NCBI RefSeq assembly: GCF_000419445.1
Contig: NZ_AULK01000001.1
Location: forward strand, 862,862-926,861
Length of the DNA: 64,000 nt
Reading direction: 5' to 3'
Origin: Gryllotalpicola ginsengisoli DSM 22003
GTDB lineage: Bacteria; Actinomycetota; Actinomycetes; Actinomycetales; Microbacteriaceae
The position numbers were made by a program, and so were the translations under genes. This document shows positions 17,810 through 25,483 of this stretch, in pieces; the first letter of the stretch is position 1; each line of letters opens with the position of its first letter. The notes below the pieces were generated by a model, which did not search any database, was not told the DNA's origin, and was given only the letters and a program-made list of their open reading frames with translations.

Positions 17810-18427
17810 ATGACCGCCGAGCCTGAGACGGATGCCGCCGCCCCACGCCGGCGTGGGCGGCCGCGGGCCGCCGCATCCGCCGATACCCGCAGTCGCATCC
17901 TGAAGGCGGCGATGGCGGAGTTCGCCGAGAACGGCTACGACGCCACCTCGCTGCGCGCCGTCGCGCGCCGGGCCGGGGTCGACCCCGCGCTCGTGCACCA
18001 CTACTTCGACGGCAAGGCGGGGCTGCTCGCCGCGGCCGTGCAGTTCCCGGTGCGGCCCGACCAGGAGCTCGACCGGCTCTTCGCCGGGCCGCGGGACGAG
18101 ATCGGGGCGGGCATCATCCGCTTCATCACGACGCAGCTCGAGGATCGCCGTCGCCGTCAGCGGGCGGTGGCCCTGGTGCGCGCCGCCGTGGCCGGCAAGC
18201 CCGTGGCGACGCTCGCCAAGGCGTTCATCACGCGCGAAGTGCTCAGCCGGCTCGCGCGGGTGACGGATGCGCCGGACGCGGAGTTGCGCGCCACGCTGGC
18301 CGCCTCCCAGATCGTCGGCCTGCTGGTCACCCGCTACGTGCTCGAGCTCGAGCCGTTGGCGTCGGCGACCCCCGAGGAGCTCGTCGAGCGGGTCGGACCG
18401 GTCGTGCAGCGGCACCTGTTCGGCTGA
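17810..18427 (+). CDS. TetR/AcrR family regulator of the adjacent ABC exporter
   Basis: A 205-residue repressor: an Arg/Ala-rich N-terminus, then a TetR helix-turn-helix (TRSRILKAAMAEFAENGYDA ... RAGVDPALVHHYFDGKAGLL, about residues 25-75) and an all-helical ligand-binding C-terminus like TetR_C_17 proteins. The ABC genes start 60 bp downstream, where a perfect palindrome overlaps their promoter. ATG 17810 lies 6 nt after TACCCT. It probably represses the exporter; the inducer is unknown. Confidence 0.9.
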   Translation: MTAEPETDAAAPRRRGRPRAAASADTRSRILKAAMAEFAENGYDATSLRAVARRAGVDPALVHHYFDGKAGLLAAAVQFPVRPDQELDRLFAGPRDEIGAGIIRFITTQLEDRRRRQRAVALVRAAVAGKPVATLAKAFITREVLSRLARVTDAPDAELRATLAASQIVGLLVTRYVLELEPLASATPEELVERVGPVVQRHLFG

Positions 18428-18448
18428 GCGGCGGGCACGGGCGAGGGG

Positions 18449-18492
18449 TTGACGCCCGGGGCATCCGAGTCAATAATTCATCACGTGATGAA
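18449..18492 (+). promoter_or_regulatory. Promoter and TetR-type operator of the ABC exporter
   Basis: TTGACG (18449-18454), a 17-bp spacer and AATAAT (18472-18477) form a near-consensus sigma-70 promoter. The 16-bp perfect palindrome TTCATCACGTGATGAA (18477-18492) starts at the last base of the -10 box and covers the expected start site and the start codon. This placement fits repression by the TetR protein encoded just upstream. Confidence 0.75.
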
Positions 18493-19210
18493 CGACGTTG
18501 CCATCGCCGTCGACGGTCTCTCGGTGCGCCGAGGGCGTTCCACGGTGCTGCGCGACCTCACCGTGACGGTGCCCCGCGGGCAGGTCGTCGGCCTGCTCGG
18601 CCCGAGCGGCAGCGGCAAGACCACGCTGATGCGCTGCGTCGTCGGGGTGCAGCGCGTCGCCGCCGGTGGCGTCACCGTGTTGGGCCGGCCCGCCGGCAGC
18701 CGGGCGCTGCGCAGCCGGATCGGCTACGTCACCCAGGCCGCGAGCGTGTACGACGACCTGACGGTGCGTGAGAACCTGCGCTACTTCCGCGGGGTGCTCG
18801 GCGCGCCCGCCGGCGACGTCGACCGGGTGCTGGAGCAGACCGGGCTCGCCGGGCAGGCCGGGCAGGTCGTGCACAGCCTCTCCGGCGGCCAGCGCAACCG
18901 GGTGTCGCTGGCGGCGGCGCTGCTCGGCGAGCCCGAGCTGCTCGTGCTCGACGAGCCGACCGTGGGTCTCGACCCGGTGCTGCGCTTCGAGCTGTGGAGC
19001 CTGTTCCACGAGCTGGCCGAGTCGGGGGTCAGCCTGTTCGTCTCGAGCCATGTGATGGACGAGGCGACGCGCTGCGACCGGCTGCTGCTGATGCGCGACG
19101 GCGAGATCATCGCTGACGACACCCCGCAAGGACTGCTGCACGCCACCGGCGCGCCCGACGCCGAGGCGGCGTTCCTCGAGATCATCCGCAGCAAGGAGGC
19201 GGGGCGATGA
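18485..19210 (+). CDS. ABC transporter ATP-binding protein (drug/export type)
   Basis: A 241-residue ATPase of an ABC-2 exporter: Walker A GLLGPSGSGKTT, Q-loop YVTQAAS, signature HSLSGGQRNRVSLAAALL, Walker B LLVLDEPTVGLDP and the switch His in FVSSHVMDEA. GTG 18485 is 7 nt after the -10 box, matching the leaderless spacing seen elsewhere; ATG 18488 in the same frame is the conventional choice. The end overlaps the permease start by 4 bp. Confidence 0.92.
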   Translation: MMNDVAIAVDGLSVRRGRSTVLRDLTVTVPRGQVVGLLGPSGSGKTTLMRCVVGVQRVAAGGVTVLGRPAGSRALRSRIGYVTQAASVYDDLTVRENLRYFRGVLGAPAGDVDRVLEQTGLAGQAGQVVHSLSGGQRNRVSLAAALLGEPELLVLDEPTVGLDPVLRFELWSLFHELAESGVSLFVSSHVMDEATRCDRLLLMRDGEIIADDTPQGLLHATGAPDAEAAFLEIIRSKEAGR

Positions 19211-19941
19211 GCTTCCGGCGCACCTTCGTGACGGCGGGTCGCGTGCTGACGCAGATCCGCCACGACCCGCGCACGATCGCGCTGCTCGTGGTGGTGCCGA
19301 GCCTGCTGATCGGGCTGCTCGCCTGGATCTTCACCGACACCCGGGTGTTCGACTCGATCGGCCCGGCGATGATCGCGCTGTTCCCGTTCATCGTGATGTT
19401 CCTGGTCACGAGCATCACCACGCTGCGCGAGCGGCGCACCGGCACCCTCGAGCGGCTGCTGGCGATGCCGCTCGGCAAGGGCGACTTCATCGTCGGCTAT
19501 GCACTCGCGTTCGGGCTGCTCGGGCTGGTGCAGACGGCGGTCGCCGTGTCGTATGCGGTATGGGTGTGCGGGCTCGACATCGACGGGTCGATGTGGCTGC
19601 TGTTCGCGGTGGCGGTCGTGGACGCCCTGCTCGGCACCGCGCTCGGGCTGTTCGCGAGCGCCTTCGCCCGCACCGAGTTCCAAGTGGTGCAGTTCCTGCC
19701 GGCGCTGATCTTCCCGCAGATCCTGCTCGGCGGCATCTTCGTGCCGCGCGACCAGATGCCCGACGTGCTGCACACGATCGGCGACTGGCTGCCGCTCTCG
19801 CACGCGATCGACGCGCTGACCGCCGTGGCCCAGGGCACCCACGACGACGCCTGGGTGTGGACCCGCATCGGCTTCATCGGCGCCTGGGTGGTCGGCGCGA
19901 TCGTCGTGGGCGCGGTCACCCTGCGGCGGCGGTCGGCGTGA
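19207..19941 (+). CDS. ABC-2 type transporter permease
   Basis: A 244-residue permease with six predicted membrane helices: about residues 23-42, 54-72, 98-125, 131-150, 160-178 and 215-238. The ABC-2 hallmark RRTGTLERLLAMPLGKGDFIVGY and the late FLPALIFPQILLGGIFVPRDQMP region are present. The ATG overlaps the ATPase stop (ATGA). With the ATPase it would form a small exporter controlled by the upstream TetR protein. The substrate is unknown; such cassettes often export antibiotics or lipophilic toxins. Confidence 0.92.
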   Translation: MSFRRTFVTAGRVLTQIRHDPRTIALLVVVPSLLIGLLAWIFTDTRVFDSIGPAMIALFPFIVMFLVTSITTLRERRTGTLERLLAMPLGKGDFIVGYALAFGLLGLVQTAVAVSYAVWVCGLDIDGSMWLLFAVAVVDALLGTALGLFASAFARTEFQVVQFLPALIFPQILLGGIFVPRDQMPDVLHTIGDWLPLSHAIDALTAVAQGTHDDAWVWTRIGFIGAWVVGAIVVGAVTLRRRSA

Positions 19942-19965
19942 CACCCCGCTCCTAGACTGGGACGG

Positions 19966-22539
19966 ATGCCCCTGAGCCTGCTCGAGCGCCTGACCGGCCC
20001 CTACGACCCGAGCGCGATGTACGAGGCATTCGTCGCCTGGGCCGCAGACCGCGGCATCACCCTCTACCCGGCCCAGGACGAGTCGGTGATGGAGGTCTTC
20101 CTCGGCTCCCACCTCGTGCTGTCCACCCCGACCGGCACGGGGAAGTCTCTGGTCGCGGTGGCGGCGCACGCGGCATCCGTCGCCCAAGGCGGCCGCTCGT
20201 ACTACACGGCCCCGATCAAGGCGCTGGTCAGCGAGAAGTTCTTCGCGCTCACCGAGGTATTCGGCGCTGACAACGTGGGCATGGTGACGGGCGACGTGAG
20301 CGTCAACCCGGATGCGCCGATCGTGTGCTGCACGGCCGAGATCCTGGCGAATCTGGCGCTGCGGCAGGGCGCCGACGCGCCCGTCGACCAGGTCGTGATG
20401 GACGAGTTCCACTACTACGGCGACCCCGACCGCGGCTGGGCGTGGCAGGTGCCGCTGCTCGAGTTGCCGCGGGCGCAGTTCGTGCTGATGTCGGCGACGC
20501 TCGGCGACGTGACCGCGATCGTGGAGGACCTGAAGCGGCGCACCGGGCGCGACGTGGCGCAGGTGACCGGGGTCGAGCGGCCGGTGCCGCTGTCGTTCGA
20601 GTACGTCGACACGCCGGTGCACGAGACCGTGCAGCGCCTGCTCGAGGATCGCGAGGCGCCGGTCTACGTCGTGCACTTCTCGCAGGCGGCGGCCCTCGAG
20701 CTCGCGCAGGGGCTGTCGTCGCTGCGCATCGCGAGCCGCGAGCGGCGCGACGAGATCGCGGAGGCGATCGGCGGCTTCCGCTTCACCACCTCGTTCGGCA
20801 AAACCCTCTCACGGCTCGTGCGCGCCGGCATCGGCGTCCATCACGCGGGCATGCTGCCGCGCTACCGCCGGCTGGTCGAGACGCTCGCCCAGCGCGGGCT
20901 GCTGCCGGTGATCTGCGGCACCGACACGCTGGGCGTGGGCATCAACGTGCCGATCCGCTCGGTGCTGCTGACGGGCCTGTCGAAGTTCGACGGCACGCGG
21001 ATGCGCCAGCTGACCGCCCGCGAGTTCCATCAGATCGCGGGGCGCGCCGGCCGCGCCGGCTTCGACACGGCCGGCACGGTCGTCGTCGAGGCGCCCGAGC
21101 ACGAGATCGAGAACGCCGCCGCGCTGCCCAAGGCCGGCGACGATCCGAAGAAGCTCAAGAAGGTGGTGCGCAAGAAGCCGCCCGCCGGATTCGTGACCTG
21201 GGGCCGCGGCTCGTTCGAGCGGCTGGTCGCCGCCGAACCCGAACCGCTCGTGCCGCACTTCGAAGTCACGGCGGCGATGCTCATCAACGTCATCGCCCGC
21301 GGCGGCGATCCGCTCGCCAACATGCGCCGGCTGATCTTCGAGAACCACCAGCCGCGTGCGCGCCAGTACGAGCTGGCCCGGCGCGCGCTCGGGATCTACC
21401 GCACGCTGGTCGCGGCGGGCGTCGTGGCGACGGATGCCTCGGGCCGGGTGCACCTCACCGTCGAGCTGCAGCCCAACTTCGCCCTGAATCAGCCGCTCTC
21501 GCCGTTCGCCCTCGCCGCGATCGAGCTGCTCGAGCCGGCGCATCCGCCGGTCGACTCGCCGCAGGCGAATGCGGCGGGTCGACTCACGCGCAGCGTGAAT
21601 GGAGACCGAGACCAAGCGGCAGTCACGGGAGTCGGCACCGGCCACTACGCGCTCGACGTGGTCTCGATCATCGAGGCGACGCTCGATGACCCGCGGGTGA
21701 TCCTCTCGCAGCAGGAGTTCGCGGCACGCGGCGAGGCGGTGGCGGCGATGAAGCGCGAGGGCATCGACTACGAGGAGCGCATGGAGCGCCTCGAGGAGAT
21801 CAGCTACCCCAAGCCGCTCGAGGAGCTGCTCGAGCAGCAGTTCGAGGTGTTCGCGGCCGGGCAGCCGTGGGTGCGCGACTTCTCGCTCTCCCCCAAGTCG
21901 GTCGTGCGCGACATGTTCGAGCGGGCGATGTCGTTCGCCGAATACGTGCAGCACTACCAGCTGGCCCGCTCGGAGGGGCTCGTGCTGCGGTATCTGTCGG
22001 ACGCCTACCGCGCCATCCGCCAGACCGTGCCCGACGAGGCCAAGGACGACGAGCTGCGCGACATCATCGAGTGGCTGGGAGAGCTGGTGCGGCAGGTCGA
22101 CTCGTCGCTCGTCGACGAGTGGGCCGACCTGGCGAACCCGGTCGTCACGGACGACACCCCGGTCGTGCCGCCCGCTCCCCCGAGCATTCTCACCAACAAG
22201 CGCGCCTTCACCGTGCTCGTGCGCAACGAGCTGTTCCGCCGGGTGCAGCTGGCCGCGCTTGAGCGCGACGAGGAGCTCGCCGAGCTCGACCCCGACGTGG
22301 ACTGGCCGGCGTTCCTCGACGCGTACTACGCCGAGCACGACGAGATCGGCACCGACGGCGCGGCGAGATCGGCGGCCTTGTTCGCGGTCGACGAGCAGGC
22401 CGGCGCGTGGAAGGTCGAGCAGACGCTCGCCGACCCGGCGGGCGACCACGACTGGCGCATCCGCGCCACGGTCGACCTCGCGGCGTCGGAGGAGGCCGGC
22501 GAGGCCGTGGTGCACGTGGACTGGATCGGGCGGATCTGA
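19966..22539 (+). CDS. Ski2-like DEAD/DEAH RNA helicase with DUF3516-type C-terminus, carrying an in-frame repeat insertion
   Basis: An 857-residue superfamily 2 helicase: motif I LSTPTGTGKSLVA, motif II VVMDEFHYYGD (DEFH), motif III LMSATLGDV, and motifs V-VI GTDTLGVGIN and HQIAGRAGRAGFDT, then a long C-terminal domain seen in actinobacterial HelY relatives. Residues about 528-548 (PVDSPQANAAG...TRSVNGD) are encoded by a copy of an intergenic palindromic repeat (21549-21607) inserted without breaking the frame. ATG 19966 lies 7 nt after TAGACT, so it is probably leaderless. The likely role is RNA processing or decay. Confidence 0.9.
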   Translation: MPLSLLERLTGPYDPSAMYEAFVAWAADRGITLYPAQDESVMEVFLGSHLVLSTPTGTGKSLVAVAAHAASVAQGGRSYYTAPIKALVSEKFFALTEVFGADNVGMVTGDVSVNPDAPIVCCTAEILANLALRQGADAPVDQVVMDEFHYYGDPDRGWAWQVPLLELPRAQFVLMSATLGDVTAIVEDLKRRTGRDVAQVTGVERPVPLSFEYVDTPVHETVQRLLEDREAPVYVVHFSQAAALELAQGLSSLRIASRERRDEIAEAIGGFRFTTSFGKTLSRLVRAGIGVHHAGMLPRYRRLVETLAQRGLLPVICGTDTLGVGINVPIRSVLLTGLSKFDGTRMRQLTAREFHQIAGRAGRAGFDTAGTVVVEAPEHEIENAAALPKAGDDPKKLKKVVRKKPPAGFVTWGRGSFERLVAAEPEPLVPHFEVTAAMLINVIARGGDPLANMRRLIFENHQPRARQYELARRALGIYRTLVAAGVVATDASGRVHLTVELQPNFALNQPLSPFALAAIELLEPAHPPVDSPQANAAGRLTRSVNGDRDQAAVTGVGTGHYALDVVSIIEATLDDPRVILSQQEFAARGEAVAAMKREGIDYEERMERLEEISYPKPLEELLEQQFEVFAAGQPWVRDFSLSPKSVVRDMFERAMSFAEYVQHYQLARSEGLVLRYLSDAYRAIRQTVPDEAKDDELRDIIEWLGELVRQVDSSLVDEWADLANPVVTDDTPVVPPAPPSILTNKRAFTVLVRNELFRRVQLAALERDEELAELDPDVDWPAFLDAYYAEHDEIGTDGAARSAALFAVDEQAGAWKVEQTLADPAGDHDWRIRATVDLAASEEAGEAVVHVDWIGRI
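21549..21607 (+). repeat. Intergenic-type repeat embedded in the helicase coding sequence
   Basis: Two partial units in tandem: GGTCGACTCGCCGCAGGCGA (with AT) and GGTCGACTCACGCGCAGCGT (ending GAATGGAGACC). The same units form the intergenic palindrome at 43095-43171. The total of 59 bp plus flanks keeps the helicase frame open. Confidence 0.85.
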
Positions 22540-22573
22540 CGCGCGCGCATCCGTCACCGGGTAAGTCGTGCGC

Positions 22574-23104
22574 TCACGCGCCGGCGCAGCCGAGCAGGAA
22601 CGCCTTGCCGAACGCCGCGGTCTGATAGGCGTACTGGTACGCCCAGTGCAGCGGGCCGAGCGCTTCGCGCACGCCGATCAGCCGCACGTCCACGGAGGTG
22701 GCGCAGCTGTCGAAGATGTAGCGCGCCCGGGTCGCGTGGTAGCCGCCGGTGATGACGATCACGCGCGACCAGTGCTGCTGCGCCGCCATGCGCTCGGTGA
22801 AGCGGGCCTCGCCCCGGGTGGTGAACGGGTCGGGGACGAAGCAGGTGACGTCGACGGAGGAGCAGGCGCCGCCGTGCAGCTGCGAGGCGGGCACCGACAG
22901 GTAGATGCGTGGCGCGTAGCCCTCGTCGACGAGGCGCTGCGCCTCGGCACGACGATCGGCGTAGCCGGGGCCGAGGATGATCACGGCGTCGGCCTTCGCC
23001 GGCTTGTCGCTGTGCGGGAAGACGTAGAGCGGCAGCCCCGCGGCGACGACCGCGGCGACGGTCGCGGCGATCGCCAGGGCCACCCTGGCCGCACGTCTGG
23101 GCAT
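22574..23104 (-). CDS. YdcF/SanA-type (DUF218) envelope protein
   Basis: A 176-residue protein with an N-terminal membrane anchor or uncleaved signal (about residues 7-29) and a DUF218 domain: ADAVIILGPGYADRRAEAQRLVDEG and VIVITGGYHATRARYIFDSC. Family members are membrane-linked and tied to envelope barrier functions; the biochemical role is not known. Four cysteines in the outer domain (two in LHGGACSSVDVTCF, two later) may form disulphides. It converges with the helicase across a 34-bp gap and diverges from the next gene. Confidence 0.83.
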   Translation of the reverse strand: MPRRAARVALAIAATVAAVVAAGLPLYVFPHSDKPAKADAVIILGPGYADRRAEAQRLVDEGYAPRIYLSVPASQLHGGACSSVDVTCFVPDPFTTRGEARFTERMAAQQHWSRVIVITGGYHATRARYIFDSCATSVDVRLIGVREALGPLHWAYQYAYQTAAFGKAFLLGCAGA

Positions 23105-23238
23105 GTCACGGCGCCTTTCGCTCGGGGCACCGCGCTGTGCATCCTGCCGAGGCCGGCCGGCCCCACCTTCAGTCTGCGCCGGGCACGGCGGGGATCGCCA
23201 GACCCGCGTCGCGGGCGGCCGGTGTGTAGCGTGGCCGC

Positions 23239-23769
23239 ATGACCGATGCCGACGACCTCGTGCCCGCCGACTTCGACCCCGCGCTGGTGTTCCGGGTGGT
23301 CAGCACGCCCGTCGACCAGGGTTGGGGCGTGTGGTTGCGGGCGGCCGACGACGGTATCATCCACAGCTTCGGGCTGCGCTTCCCGCCCGGAACGCCGTTC
23401 GTGCCCGATGTGCTCGACGTGCTGGGGCCGCTGCTCAACCTGCGCTTCGGCCTCACCTACGGCGGCCGGGCCGCTTGGGACGAGCTGGACAACCACTGGT
23501 CGGCCGTGGTCTACGAGCGCGAGCCGAAGGAGAGACGGCGCGGGCGGGGCGCTGCGGGGCATCCGTTCTCGTTTTGGCGCAGATCGCACGATAACGCAGG
23601 CGAAATCGCTGAGAACGGGTGCCATATCGTGCGAAGTGCGCCCGATCGTGCGACGGGCGGCGCCGACGGTACCCCCGGTCGGGTTCGAACCGACACTGGG
23701 CGGATTTTAAGTCCGCTGCCTCTGCCAATTGGGCTACGGGGGCGTGGCTCGCGCCGGCATCCAGGCTAG
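23239..23769 (+). CDS. Uncharacterised protein; C-terminal part runs antisense through tRNA-Leu
   Basis: The first about 97 codons look like a compact domain (DFDPALVFRVVSTPVDQGWG ... FGLRFPPGTPFVPDVLDVL ... GRAAWDELDNHWSAVVYERE) with strong GC3. After about codon 100 the frame continues through an inverted-repeat region and then antisense across the whole tRNA-Leu gene before stopping at 23769, so the natural C-terminus was probably lost or lies earlier in another frame. ATG 23239 follows a TAGCGT box by 6 nt. I do not recognise the family. The true 3' end is uncertain. Confidence 0.55.
   Translation: MTDADDLVPADFDPALVFRVVSTPVDQGWGVWLRAADDGIIHSFGLRFPPGTPFVPDVLDVLGPLLNLRFGLTYGGRAAWDELDNHWSAVVYEREPKERRRGRGAAGHPFSFWRRSHDNAGEIAENGCHIVRSAPDRATGGADGTPGRVRTDTGRILSPLPLPIGLRGRGSRRHPG
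23559..23652. repeat. Interleaved inverted repeats before tRNA-Leu (includes dispersed element copy 2)
   Basis: GCATCCGTTCTC (23559-23570) pairs with GAGAACGGGTGC (23611-23622) with one mismatch, and TCGCACGATA (23584-23593) pairs with TATCGTGCGA (23625-23634). The two pairs are interleaved, so they cannot form simple nested hairpins together. The right part (23632-23652) is the inverse copy of the greA-linked 21-bp element. By position it would be the terminator zone of both the upstream gene and the tRNA. Confidence 0.7.
23670..23743 (-). tRNA. tRNA-Leu (anticodon UAA), short variable loop
   Basis: A complete 74-nt cloverleaf on the minus strand: acceptor GCCCCCG with CGGGGGU (the first pair is G-U), D stem GCC/GGC, anticodon stem GCGGA/TCCGC around the loop CTTAAAA (anticodon TAA), a 5-nt variable loop CCAGT, T stem GTCGG/CCGAC around TTCGAAC, and discriminator A. 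CCA is not encoded. Leucine tRNAs normally have a long variable arm; this one is class I in shape, which is unusual. Confidence 0.88.
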
Positions 23770-23776
23770 ACGCGAC

Positions 23777-23808
23777 GAGGGCCCGCCCTCAGCGGGCGAG
23801 CCCTCGGT
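23777..23808 (-). terminator. Bulged hairpin downstream of ndh
   Basis: CGAGGGC with CCGC pairs to GCGG and GCCCTCG around a short loop, with a 4-nt bulge, in the gap between NDH-2 (ending at 23824) and tRNA-Leu. It is probably the ndh terminator; no U tract. Confidence 0.5.
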
Positions 23809-23823
23809 CGTGAGATCGGATGC

Positions 23824-25431
23824 CTACTCCGCCGGCTTCTCGGCGGGCTCGGTCTTCTCGGCCGACTCCGCCTCGGCGGCCCTCTGCGCGGCCGTCTTGC
23901 GCGGGGCGCGCGTGCGCGGCGCGGGCTTCTTCGCGGCGGCCTCCTCGGTCGCGGCGCTCGGCTTGGTCTCGGTCGCAGCGGCCTCGGCGGCCGGCGCAGG
24001 AGCGGGCTCGGCGGCAGGCGCTGCGGCCGGAGCCGGAGCAGCGGCCGGCGCCGCAGCGGCGGCGGGCGCGGCGGCCGGAGCCGGGGTCTCGGCCACCGGT
24101 GCCGGCGGCTTCGGGCGCGACGCGAACTCCTGGAACGCCACGCGCGGCTGCTGCACGGCGGCGAGCGTCGCGAAGTCGCGGCCGAGGAAGAAGTTGCCGA
24201 TCCAGCCGAAGATCACGCGCCACTTGCGCTCCCACGTCGGCATCGCCAGACCGTGGTAGCCGCGGTGCATCAGCCAGGCGACGAAGCCCTTGATGGCGAG
24301 GTTGCCCGACTGGAAGACGCCGTCGTAGAGGCCGAGGCCGGCGACCGCGCCGAGGCTCTTGTGCACGTAGTCCTTGGGCGCCTCGCCGCGCAGCACGGCC
24401 ACGAGGTTCTTCGCCAGCAGCTTGGCCTGGCGCACGGCGTGCTGGGCGTTGGGCACGCAGAAGCCGCCGACGCCCTTCCCGGTCAGGTCGGGCACGGCCG
24501 CGACGTCGCCGGCCGACCAGGCGCCCTCGATCGGGGTGCCGTCGGCGTCGATCACGCGCAGGCTCGCCTCGGTGGTGATGCGGCCGCGCGCCTCGACGGG
24601 AAGGTCGGTGTGCCGGGTGACGGTCGGGGTGGCCATGACGCCGGCCGTCCAGATCAGCAGGTCGCTCTCGAAGCTGTCGCCGTTGGAGAGCTCCATCTTG
24701 CCGCCGACCGCGCTGGAGAGCTGCGTGTCGAGGTGGATCGGGGCGCCTCGCTCGGCCAGGCGGTTGACGACCCAGTGGCTGGTCTCGAGCGACACCTCGG
24801 GCATGATGCGGCCCATCGCCTCGACCAAGTGGAACTTGATGTCGTCGAATTCGATCTCGGGGTAGTACTTGAGCAGGGCCGAGGCGGCCGAACGCAGCTC
24901 GGCGTACGCCTCGATGCCGGCGAAACCGCCGCCGACGACGGTGACGGTGAGCAGCCGCTCGCGCAGCGGGTCGCCCTTGGGCAGGCCAGCCGCCTTGTCG
25001 AAGTTGGTGATGAGGCGGTCGCGCACGTACACGGCCTCCTCGATGTTCTTCATACCGACGGCCTCGTCGGCGACGCCCGGGATCGGGAAGGTGCGGCTCA
25101 CGGCGCCCGCGGTGATCACCACGTGGTCGTAGTCGACGTCGTACGGCTCGCCCACGAGCGGGGTGATGGTCGCCTTCTTCTCGGCGTGGTTCACGTAGGT
25201 GACGCGGCCCGAGATGATGTTGGTGGTCTTGAGGTGACGGCGGTGGTTGACCACCGCGTAACGCGGGTCGATGGAGCCCGCGGCGACCTCGGGGAGGAAC
25301 GGCTGGTACGTCATGTAAGGGAGCGGGTCGACCATGGTGACCTCGGCCTCACCCTTACGAAGCGACTTCTCCAGCTTCCACGCGGTGTAGAAACCGGCGT
25401 AACCGCCACCGACAATCAGGATCTTGGGCAC
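23824..25431 (-). CDS. ndh: Type II NADH:quinone dehydrogenase with long Ala/Pro/Lys tail
   Basis: Membrane-associated flavoprotein that passes electrons from NADH to menaquinone without pumping protons. Of 535 residues, about the first 430 are a canonical NDH-2: FAD motif LIVGGGYAGFYTAWKLE at the N-terminus, NADH motif VTVVGGGFAGIEAYAEL near residue 170, and WSAGDVAAVPDLTGKG. The remaining about 100 residues are low complexity, first Ala/Pro-rich and then Lys/Glu/Ala-rich, and are not part of the catalytic fold. A GAGGAG ribosome-binding site precedes ATG 25431. In M. tuberculosis a Ppx phosphatase follows DUF501; here NDH-2 does. Confidence 0.92.
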   Translation of the reverse strand: MPKILIVGGGYAGFYTAWKLEKSLRKGEAEVTMVDPLPYMTYQPFLPEVAAGSIDPRYAVVNHRRHLKTTNIISGRVTYVNHAEKKATITPLVGEPYDVDYDHVVITAGAVSRTFPIPGVADEAVGMKNIEEAVYVRDRLITNFDKAAGLPKGDPLRERLLTVTVVGGGFAGIEAYAELRSAASALLKYYPEIEFDDIKFHLVEAMGRIMPEVSLETSHWVVNRLAERGAPIHLDTQLSSAVGGKMELSNGDSFESDLLIWTAGVMATPTVTRHTDLPVEARGRITTEASLRVIDADGTPIEGAWSAGDVAAVPDLTGKGVGGFCVPNAQHAVRQAKLLAKNLVAVLRGEAPKDYVHKSLGAVAGLGLYDGVFQSGNLAIKGFVAWLMHRGYHGLAMPTWERKWRVIFGWIGNFFLGRDFATLAAVQQPRVAFQEFASRPKPPAPVAETPAPAAAPAAAAAPAAAPAPAAAPAAEPAPAPAAEAAATETKPSAATEEAAAKKPAPRTRAPRKTAAQRAAEAESAEKTEPAEKPAE

Positions 25432-25483
25432 AGTGATGCGTCTCCTCGAAGAACAGGTGTGGCCCTAGCCTACAGTCCGTGAT

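Noticed and set aside
17899..18480. Insertion or phage element between lemA and the ABC exporter
   Set aside because: The TetR gene and promoter explain the stretch; no recombinase, att-like repeat or composition change is seen.
23670..23743. tRNA-linked integration site (tRNA-Leu) with a genomic island
   Set aside because: No integrase and no direct repeat of the tRNA 3' end in the flanking 20 kb that I could see.
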